Assembly: GCA_004144175.1 (NCBI GenBank)
Contig: SEFT01000012.1
Coordinates: forward strand, 83,216 to 147,215
DNA from: Sphingobacteriales bacterium
GTDB taxonomy: Bacteria; Bacteroidota; Bacteroidia; Chitinophagales; Chitinophagaceae
Direction of reading: 5' to 3'
DNA: 64,000 bases
This document shows, one piece after another, positions 58,264-64,000 of the stretch. The notes beneath the pieces were generated by a model. That model searched no databases, was not told where the DNA came from, and was given only the letters and a program-made list of their open reading frames with translations. Each line of letters starts with the position of its first letter. Positions within the stretch are counted from its first letter, which is position 1. Position numbers and translations under genes: made by a program.

Positions 58264-58533
58264 TTATTGCTTTACGCACTCCGTAGTGCGGACGCGCTTA
58301 TAGACCTCATTCGGGGCGGTAGTGCTACTGTCAGACAGGCTCTGTGCCTTTTCAAATGCATCTATGTTCTCCTCGGTAATGCCGCAAGCAGTACTCGTGT
58401 CTTTTACATCTACTATTGGCTTGCCGTTGCGGGTGTTGTACGTATGATTCACACAGGTCCAGCAGTATTCTTTATTCTTTTTGCATGCCGTTACTAATAA
58501 TAGGGCCGTGCAGCAGAGGATAAGGTATTTCAT
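58264..58533 (-). CDS. Hypothetical small lipoprotein (89 aa)
   Basis: Lipoprotein signal MKYLILCCTALLLVTACKK with lipobox VTAC. The mature 73 residues contain CWTC, a Cys in TACGIT and one in TTECVKQ, so up to two disulfides. No family recognised, though small Cys-containing lipoproteins of this shape are frequent in the phylum. Confidence 0.55.
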   Translation of the reverse strand: MKYLILCCTALLLVTACKKNKEYCWTCVNHTYNTRNGKPIVDVKDTSTACGITEENIDAFEKAQSLSDSSTTAPNEVYKRVRTTECVKQ

Positions 58534-58577
58534 AATAGTGGCGTTTGTAATAGTAAGATAGGTGTTTCTGTTTATTT

Positions 58578-59114
58578 CTACTCTGGCAATTCAGGCTTTA
58601 GCACGTAGATGGCGTAAGGCTCACCACCCGGCAGCGGTAGTCCTATGCGCTTAAATCCATTCCGCTCCAGCAGCTTTATGGAACGGGTATTCTCAGGATG
58701 CGTGTATGCTTCTATGGTTTGCAGTTTCATTACTTCAGTTCCGTATTGCAGGCCTGCAGCCAGTGCCTCCTGCATTAGCCCCATGCCCCAGTAGGGTGGG
58801 TTGAGGCTAAAGCCGATCTCGCCCTTGTCGTTCTCGCGGTCCATATTCCAGAAGCAAAAGCCGCCTATGATCTTTGTGCTGCCCTTCAGCGTGACGCCCC
58901 AGTTGATGGATTCATTTGCCGCAATGCTGTCGTTGATGCGCATGACCCAGCTTGCAGCGCCTTCCAGCGTTTCCGGTGGACGGTTGATGTATTGATTGAT
59001 CTGCGGGTCGGTGCGCTGGTAGTAGATGTCATCGACGTCGTCATCGGTAAGCTGCCTCATAATGAGCCGTTCTGTCTCTAATATAGGAAAGGGATCAAAA
59101 TTGTATTGTGTCAT
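58578..59114 (-). CDS. GNAT N-acetyltransferase, RimJ/RimL type
   Basis: Start at MTQYNFDPFPILETERLIMR (59114). RimJ-type motifs: LETERLIMRQLTDDDVDDI, KIIGGFCFWNMDRENDKGEI, GFSLNPPYWGMGLMQEALAA and HPENTRSIKLLERNGFKRIG. 178 residues. It probably acetylates N-terminal or small-molecule amines with acetyl-CoA; substrate unknown. Confidence 0.85.
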   Translation of the reverse strand: MTQYNFDPFPILETERLIMRQLTDDDVDDIYYQRTDPQINQYINRPPETLEGAASWVMRINDSIAANESINWGVTLKGSTKIIGGFCFWNMDRENDKGEIGFSLNPPYWGMGLMQEALAAGLQYGTEVMKLQTIEAYTHPENTRSIKLLERNGFKRIGLPLPGGEPYAIYVLKPELPE

Positions 59115-59212
59115 TGTGTAAGGTATTATGCTTTGCAAGTTACAAACTAGTATTTCATTTCGATATGCTCCGGTATATCAAGTTGCCATAATCCCGGAAT
59201 GCCTGGTAATCA

Positions 59213-59980
59213 TTACTGCACATGCCGGAATATATGCTCGATCACAAATGCCGCATACTTGCTCGATATCGTTTTTATAAAAAGCGGAAAGTCGATATGC
59301 GCCTGATCATCTGCCGTATCTGATATGGTTCTGATAACTACAAACGGAATATTGTATTCATAACAAACCTGAGCTACTGCGGCACCCTCCATTTCTATAC
59401 ATAGCACCTCGGGTAGGGCGTCGTGGAGCAGTTGCTTTTGTTGGTTGCTGGCGAAGAACTGGTCGCCGCTGGCTATATCGCCAATAAACAGCTGTGGAGT
59501 AGAGATGTTGAATTGACTGAGGACGTCATTGGTAAAGAAGTTGTGCAACGTTTTCTGTTCCAGCATCTGGCTGATGGCAGCTGCTGCGAGGTTTGCATTG
59601 GCCTCGTCTGGTTCGAAATATGTTTTGCTGAGTAGCGGTATCTCGTACCGCGGCATCAGCGGCCTGGCATCTACATCATGTTGTATCAAACGGCTGGCCA
59701 GCACCACATCACCTACGGAAAGCCGCTCATCGATTGCACCGGCAACGCCAATGAATATAAGCTCGGTGATATGAAACTTGTGTATAAGCGTTGAGACTGT
59801 AGCGGAAGCAGCCACCTTGCCCCAGCGCGAGAATACGACAACCGTATCAATGCCCCCGATCTTGCCAGAATAATACGTTCGCATGCCGGTACTCGTTTCG
59901 CTGACATCTGTCATCAGCTCCACTATGCTGGTTATCTCTTCGGGCATGGCGCCCATGATGCCAATTATTTTGTTACTCAT
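59213..59980 (-). CDS. mtnN: 5'-methylthioadenosine/S-adenosylhomocysteine nucleosidase-like protein
   Basis: PNP/UDP family fold of 255 residues: IIGIMGAMPEEITSIVELM, FIGVAGAIDERLSVGDVVL, LIQHDVDARPL, and the catalytic segment CIEMEGAAVAQVCYEYNIPF with VIRTISDTADDQA (the nucleophilic-assist Asp). It splits MTA and SAH to adenine and thioribose or ribosylhomocysteine. Somewhat longer than the E. coli enzyme (232). Confidence 0.88.
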   Translation of the reverse strand: MSNKIIGIMGAMPEEITSIVELMTDVSETSTGMRTYYSGKIGGIDTVVVFSRWGKVAASATVSTLIHKFHITELIFIGVAGAIDERLSVGDVVLASRLIQHDVDARPLMPRYEIPLLSKTYFEPDEANANLAAAAISQMLEQKTLHNFFTNDVLSQFNISTPQLFIGDIASGDQFFASNQQKQLLHDALPEVLCIEMEGAAVAQVCYEYNIPFVVIRTISDTADDQAHIDFPLFIKTISSKYAAFVIEHIFRHVQ

Positions 59981-60103
59981 ATTTTGCTATAAGACGTCAC
60001 GATCTTAGCGCGAAAGTAGGGCTTCATTTATTAAGTGGGGTATTGGTACCTGGGATTGTTCTGTGTATAAATCTCCCGGTATTACAGTTTATTTGCGCTT
60101 AGT

Positions 60104-60550
60104 ATGATGAGGGAATATCAAATACTGCCTTATAGGCAAGCTTACAAGCCAGAAGTGGTAGATGTATGGGAGCGGTCAGTGCTTGCTACGCACCATTTTT
60201 TGGTAGCAGGTGATGTCGGTCTGTTTAAGTCGATTGTAGAAGACATAGACTTTAGCTCGTTTCCTGTGTATTGCCTGGTGTACGAGGATGCAGTTGCCGG
60301 TTTTATGGGTATTGTTGATCGAAAGCTGGAAATGCTTTTCCTGGCACCCGAAGTATTCGGCATGGGTTATGGCCGCAAGATGATGGAGTTCGCCATAACG
60401 CACCTAAATGTAAACGAAGTGGATGTAAACGAGCAAAACCATGATGCTGTGAAGTTTTATGAGAAGATGGGCTTTGTTACATATGAGCGGACGGAGAAAG
60501 ATAGTATGGGGAAGGAATATCCTATACTGAAGATGAAGTTGCGAGCCTGA
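60104..60550 (+). CDS. GNAT N-acetyltransferase
   Basis: 148 residues: REYQILPYRQAYKPEVVDVW, VAGFMGIVDRKLEMLFLAPE, then the acetyl-CoA loop GMGYGRKMMEFAI and EQNHDAVKFYEKMGFVTYER. This resembles the YjaB/PhnO-like GNATs. Substrate unknown. ATG at 60107 would drop one residue. Confidence 0.85.
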   Translation: MMREYQILPYRQAYKPEVVDVWERSVLATHHFLVAGDVGLFKSIVEDIDFSSFPVYCLVYEDAVAGFMGIVDRKLEMLFLAPEVFGMGYGRKMMEFAITHLNVNEVDVNEQNHDAVKFYEKMGFVTYERTEKDSMGKEYPILKMKLRA

Positions 60551-60671
60551 GCTGCCAACGGGTAATATTCCCATTGCCACCCCCGTACTTTTACCCTCCA
60601 TGCAACGCTCGTATCTGTCATAGGTTTGCAAACGGCGTGTTAATGACGCTGCTTCACTCACTATTATAAAA

Positions 60672-60977
60672 ATGACGAACATTATGAGCTATGCTATTGT
60701 GGATGCAAAATTGCCCAAAGACACATCCACCATACAGTCCCTATTCTCAGGAACCTTCTCCGACATAACAAGCCTTGAAATAACGCTGGAGGATGATGCG
60801 ACAGGTACGGCCAATTTTGCTATATACGAGAATGGAAAGGAAGTAGCCAGTGCACGTGTTACAGGCGGTCAGTCGTTGCAATGGTCGCCACAGGAAAGCT
60901 CGGTAGTGAAGTATTATGTGAACTACTACGATGGCGACGACCTTGCAGAGGCCAAGGCAATAGCTACCAATATGTAA
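60672..60977 (+). CDS. Hypothetical protein (101 aa)
   Basis: No signal peptide. An alternative start, MSYAIVDAKLPKDT (60684), is equally likely. The protein looks beta-rich (LEITLEDDATGTANFAIYEN, SSVVKYYVNYYDGDD), cysteine-free and acidic. No family recognised. A very strong terminator follows. Confidence 0.5.
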   Translation: MTNIMSYAIVDAKLPKDTSTIQSLFSGTFSDITSLEITLEDDATGTANFAIYENGKEVASARVTGGQSLQWSPQESSVVKYYVNYYDGDDLAEAKAIATNM

Positions 60978-60980
60978 GAA

Positions 60981-61020
60981 ATGAAATTGCCGCAGAAGAT
61001 AAGATCTGCGGCAATTTCAT
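60981..61020. terminator. Bidirectional terminator
   Basis: ATGAAATTGCCGCAGA (60981-60996), loop of 8, TCTGCGGCAATTTCAT (61005-61020): a perfect 16-bp stem between converging genes. Confidence 0.85.
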
Positions 61021-61044
61021 TTGACTTGTTAGTACCGTCTATGA

Positions 61045-62028
61045 TTAGTGTTGTACCGTTATCATTTGGCTATGTGTGCCGGCGCTTGTATTTATTTGTA
61101 TGATATAGCTGCCGGGCTGCATAAATGATACATCGATGCTTTTTTGCGTAGTATTTGCTTGTTGCAAAATCTGTCCATTAAGGTTACTGATAGTGTAGCC
61201 GGATAATTGTTCGTCGCCAGCGAAGTTAATATGCAAAACATCATTAGCGGGGTTAGGGTAAACGTTTGCATGCGGCGCTACATTTACGTCGTTTACCGAG
61301 GTAGGGAACTGGATGTTGAGTAGCTTTAGTATCTCTGTAGCTACTTGTACAGGGCGTACGTTCTTGCCGGTTACTACTTTCTTGTCTACGATCACGCCTT
61401 TCGATTTGTCGGGTAGGGCGCCTTTGTTTTTCAGCTCTTCGGTTACGTCTATGCCGTGGTGCTCGGTATAGTCGTTGGTTGTGAGCTTGATTCCATCTAC
61501 CAGCGGCTTGCCGTTCGACAGCTTAATGGGTATAAGGCCTGATATGCCGTCGCACACAGCTGCAACGATGCCTCCGTTTTCATAGATGCTCTTTGCAATA
61601 GCAGCCACATTGTCGGATGTCGGATAATCTACCAGGCAACTGATGCCGCCTGCATAGTATATCACATTGTACTTCGATGCATCTACCTGCGATGGCTTCA
61701 GTGTGTTCTTTACTTTATTGCGCAGCTTCTGTTCATCGTCGGCACTTATGGGTAGCTGAAACGGATCTTCAAACAAGGGTATCTCGCCACCTTCAAGGCT
61801 TACCACGTCTATGTCATCATGCGTAAAGCCGTATTTACTCACCTTGCTGTAGAAGTCTACCACTTCAGGAAAATAACATCCCCAGCCGCCGCTGTTGTAT
61901 TTCAGGTCGCGGTCGCTATTGGTAGTAACGATGAGGATCTTTTTGCCACCATTGATCTGTGCGGATGCGAAGCCATGCATCAGTATAGTGCAGGCCATAA
62001 GCGAAAGCTTTAGTAAGTGTTTTTTCAT
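61045..62028 (-). CDS. Secreted DJ-1/PfpI-family protein with T9SS type A sorting domain
   Basis: Signal peptide (LLKLSLMACTILMHGFASAQ), then a DJ-1/PfpI domain at about 25-235: GKKILIVTTNSDRDLKYNSG, YNVIYYAGGISCLVDYP, GGIVAAVCDGISGLIPI with the nucleophile elbow Cys (AVCDG), and the ERTEH-like EHHGIDVTEE. The last about 75 residues (VYPNPANDVLHINFAGDE ... GSYIIQI) are a type IX sorting domain. DJ-1 proteins are usually cytosolic, so outward sorting is unusual. Activity (protease, glyoxalase or other) unknown. 327 residues. Confidence 0.85.
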   Translation of the reverse strand: MKKHLLKLSLMACTILMHGFASAQINGGKKILIVTTNSDRDLKYNSGGWGCYFPEVVDFYSKVSKYGFTHDDIDVVSLEGGEIPLFEDPFQLPISADDEQKLRNKVKNTLKPSQVDASKYNVIYYAGGISCLVDYPTSDNVAAIAKSIYENGGIVAAVCDGISGLIPIKLSNGKPLVDGIKLTTNDYTEHHGIDVTEELKNKGALPDKSKGVIVDKKVVTGKNVRPVQVATEILKLLNIQFPTSVNDVNVAPHANVYPNPANDVLHINFAGDEQLSGYTISNLNGQILQQANTTQKSIDVSFMQPGSYIIQINTSAGTHSQMITVQH

Positions 62029-62205
62029 TGCGGAGTATTTTATTTCCCGTAAAGAAAACAGCTTTGCTTATTGCTACCCCTATTGTCAGCAAAGTATGGC
62101 AGTTGTTTTACATCGCTATGAAAAATGTGTAGGGCCGTTTAGTTTTTGGTTAATTGATAAAAACGAGATGTGTGGCATCGACCGCAAAATGTAGGCGCGA
62201 CGCTG

Positions 62206-62213
62206 TATTTTTG
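62206..62213 (+). promoter_or_regulatory. Possible -7 promoter box
   Basis: TATTTTTG fits TAnnTTTG, 11 bases before the start codon of the next gene; no matching -33 TTTG. A short leader would result. Confidence 0.3.
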
Positions 62214-62224
62214 CAAGCTTTATT

Positions 62225-62743
62225 ATGAGAAAGATATTATCGGCCTGTGCAATGACTTTGGTGTTAGGCGGTGCGGTGCATGCACAGGATGTTGACTTGG
62301 GGTTGAATGCCGGTTTTGCAGATTATCCCGGCTTAGGCAATAAGGGTTTCTACATGTCAGGAAGCTTTTCGTTGTCAACAAAGCACATCGTCTTTGGGTT
62401 TGGCGTAGACTGGCATAATCGCGAAGACTATGGCGCCAGAGCCATAGTTCCGAACATATCCATCCTGCCTAAGATCGCGATCGAACGCTCGTATTTATAC
62501 ATCGGCCCTATGGCAGGGGTCATTATGGTAGACTATGACTTTCCTGCCCGTAACGCGCCTGCCAGAGATGTAAGTACATTCCTCGTTGGCGGTAGGATAG
62601 GCGGCAGCGGCTACCTTACCAAGAGGCTGGCTCTGAATGTAGATGTTTCGCCCAGAATACTGCTCGACAAAGAAAATCCTAACCTCAGATACTATCCTAG
62701 CCGTTATATGGCTGTATCTGCAGGGCTAAGGATAAGGTTGTAG
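62225..62743 (+). CDS. Putative outer-membrane beta-barrel protein (172 aa)
   Basis: Signal peptide MRKILSACAMTLVLGGAVHAQ, then alternating strands (FYMSGSFSLSTKHIVFGFGV, IERSYLYIGPMAGVIMVDYD, STFLVGGRIGGSGYLTKRLA) and a final strand MAVSAGLRIRL, as in small eight-stranded barrels. No specific family recognised. Converges on the repressor gene with 5 bases between stops. Confidence 0.6.
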   Translation: MRKILSACAMTLVLGGAVHAQDVDLGLNAGFADYPGLGNKGFYMSGSFSLSTKHIVFGFGVDWHNREDYGARAIVPNISILPKIAIERSYLYIGPMAGVIMVDYDFPARNAPARDVSTFLVGGRIGGSGYLTKRLALNVDVSPRILLDKENPNLRYYPSRYMAVSAGLRIRL

Positions 62744-62748
62744 CTTAT

Positions 62749-63519
62749 CTATCTTTTTACCTTTATCTCAAAACGTTTTGGCGGGGCCATGTTCCAGTCT
62801 ATTTTCCGCTCTACCTCCCATAGTTCTTCTATCTCACTGGGGTCGAGGGTGAATTGCGGGTACACATCTTCGTTGTCGCTGATGGCTACGAAATAGTAGT
62901 CGCCCTTTTTAGAGTCTTCATATTTTTCGCGCTTCAGGCGTTTTATCATAATGCGGCTGGGCGTCACTATCACATGCACAAAGAAGTCGAAGGTTTGGTG
63001 CCAGTACTCCGGGTCTATTTTCTTTGCTATTACCCACATGCCATCGCGCAGCCCTTCGGGTTGATTCTCCTTGTTGTATACTTCCATGCTATCGCCGCTC
63101 ACCTGGAATACGCGGAACCTGTCGCCTGCATAGGGTAGCCCCGGTATATCGAATCGTTGTAGTTCATCCAGGTAAACAGGGTCCATAAAATGCTGCGCGT
63201 AGCCTGCCTGTGCGCGTATAGGTACGGCCTTCAACGCATCGCGCCTGCTGCCATCTACCGCCTTGTTGCGGCGTATTTCTTCGCCGGTGGTATGTGTGGG
63301 TTGCTGCAGGTTTTCAATAGTATCGGCATGTAGCAGTGCATCTACATCTATATCGAAATGCTCTTTCAGGCCTGCTTTAAAGTCAGCATCCATATTGGCC
63401 TTCGACAGCTTTGCGGCGAGTGTTTGCCGGCTTATCTGCAGTTTCTCTGCTGCCTGCTCCTGTGTATATCCTTTCAGTTTCAGCAGGTGCTTTATTTCGC
63501 GTTCAAGGTTGAGTGCCAT
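62749..63519 (-). CDS. XRE-family transcriptional regulator with S24/LexA-like C-terminal domain
   Basis: Residues 1-70 are an HTH (LLKLKGYTQEQAAEKLQISR, QTLAAKLSKANMDADF). The rest is an S24-like domain: FRVFQVSGDSMEVYNKENQP, where the Ser of SGDSM is the position of the nucleophile, and IKRLKREKYEDSKK with a Lys in the expected region. 256 residues. Such repressors control phage or stress genes and may lose activity by self-cleavage. An AGYAQ/AQAGYA cleavage-type segment (RAQAGYAQHF) lies between the domains. Divergent from the small gene at 63695. Confidence 0.85.
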   Translation of the reverse strand: MALNLEREIKHLLKLKGYTQEQAAEKLQISRQTLAAKLSKANMDADFKAGLKEHFDIDVDALLHADTIENLQQPTHTTGEEIRRNKAVDGSRRDALKAVPIRAQAGYAQHFMDPVYLDELQRFDIPGLPYAGDRFRVFQVSGDSMEVYNKENQPEGLRDGMWVIAKKIDPEYWHQTFDFFVHVIVTPSRIMIKRLKREKYEDSKKGDYYFVAISDNEDVYPQFTLDPSEIEELWEVERKIDWNMAPPKRFEIKVKR

Positions 63520-63578
63520 TGATCAAGACTTTCAAATTTTATATAAAAATATATTTAGTGATTGATTGCGGAGTTGTA

Positions 63579-63662
63579 TTTTGTATTTACATTTGTAATG
63601 TCATTTGTAAATATTGAATGAACAATTTGCATGACAAATGTACTGTTAATGTAAATACAAAA
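63579..63662. promoter_or_regulatory. Nested dyad operator region
   Basis: TTTTGTATTTACA (63579-63591) and TGTAAATACAAAA (63650-63662) are perfect 13-bp inverted copies. Inside, CATTTGT (63602-63608) and ACAAATG (63634-63640) share nearly the same centre. A further CATTTGTAA lies at 63590-63598. This is the only space between the repressor and the divergent gene, so it is the likely operator. Confidence 0.6.
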
Positions 63663-63694
63663 CAAATTTCTCAATTGGAGTAAACCTAACAACA

Positions 63695-63940
63695 ATGATA
63701 AAGCTAAGTAACGAAGACAAAATGCACTTGGCGCGCCTGATAGTAGATCAGCTAAAGCCTCTGATAGCGCCACCGGCAACCGATGCGAAAGAAACACCAC
63801 TTGATACAAATGCCATTATGGAGCGCCTGGGCTTAAGAACGCACCCAGCCTTTCGCAAAGCAGTAAAGGATAATAACGTACAACCTGTAACGATGATCGG
63901 AAAACGGAAGTATTACCTGCCATCGCAGTTTGGGTTGTAA
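63695..63940 (+). CDS. Small putative DNA-binding protein (81 aa)
   Basis: A helical N-terminus (LSNEDKMHLARLIVDQLKPLI), then DTNAIMERLGLRTHPAFRKA and a basic strand KRKYYLPSQFGL. The last 40 residues resemble excisionase-type (HTH_17) proteins, where a helix-turn-helix is followed by a short wing. 81 residues, no signal peptide. Divergent to the S24 repressor, as in phage-like switches; the window ends 60 bases later, so the downstream genes are not visible. Confidence 0.55.
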   Translation: MIKLSNEDKMHLARLIVDQLKPLIAPPATDAKETPLDTNAIMERLGLRTHPAFRKAVKDNNVQPVTMIGKRKYYLPSQFGL

Positions 63941-64000
63941 GGTATTCTATGTACCAATGCCCTCTCCGCCCCGTAAAGAGAAAGCCCCCTCCGCCCCCTA

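Noticed and set aside
63555..63809. 84-codon minus-strand frame across the operator region
   Set aside because: It covers the nested dyad and opposes the small DNA-binding gene; low-complexity Leu-rich product.

Overview
The window looks like a chromosomal stretch of a Bacteroidota bacterium, most likely of the Chitinophagales/Chitinophagaceae type (inference from gene content; no rRNA is present). The signs are a TonB-dependent receptor with an N-terminal carboxypeptidase-regulatory-like domain, two proteins with C-terminal type IX secretion sorting domains, an HU/CCDC81-like SPOR protein, several TonB C-terminal proteins, three tandem POT peptide transporters, and at least one good Bacteroidota promoter (TTTG, 19 bases, TAnnTTTG). 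Shine-Dalgarno sequences are mostly not evident.

Positions 1 to about 16.4 kb are accessory in character. They hold a partial ring-cleavage dioxygenase-like gene, an arsenic cluster (acetyltransferase, arsR, arsM, small membrane protein, arsC) with two matching ArsR operators and no efflux pump, a lipoprotein and a 482-residue protein of unknown function, a membrane protein/histidine kinase/response regulator operon, and two related DUF4373 (Lin1244/Lin1753-like) genes about 10.2 kb apart that share their flanks. Between the second DUF4373 gene and a tRNA-Leu(CAA) gene lies an AT-rich three-gene operon: a DUF262 protein, a DUF3696 AAA ATPase and an unknown protein. It looks like a defence-type module next to a tRNA. 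Two of its three genes carry a -1 frameshift. A 26-base near-copy of part of the tRNA-Leu gene lies on the far side of this segment at 11698-11723, so 11.7-16.4 kb may be a genomic island.

From 16.4 to about 49.5 kb the content is mostly housekeeping: hscB, an alanine/saccharopine dehydrogenase-family enzyme, parA-parB, a YkgJ protein, a four-gene envelope operon (TonB receptor, 1025-residue TPR protein, outer-membrane barrel, HU-SPOR protein), nnrE/nnrD, purD, three POT transporters, ispD, dnaG, ruvX, def, and an ECF sigma/anti-sigma pair. Strong stem-loop terminators punctuate this part.

From 49.5 to 64 kb the genes are small, often secreted or hypothetical: a T9SS-secreted beta-helix/PKD protein, a single-domain response regulator, an SPFH-GYF protein, lipoproteins, tandem 92/88-residue paralogues, two GNAT acetyltransferases, an MTA/SAH nucleosidase, a T9SS-sorted DJ-1/PfpI protein, and an XRE-S24 repressor divergent from a small putative DNA-binding protein across a nested dyad.

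The most unusual structures are the DUF262/DUF3696 module at the tRNA, the duplicated DUF4373 units with GCTG-rich tails, a 46-base two-hairpin element in two covarying copies, and an attenuator-like hairpin in the leader of the TonB receptor. No CRISPR array, rRNA, integrase or insertion-sequence transposase was found.
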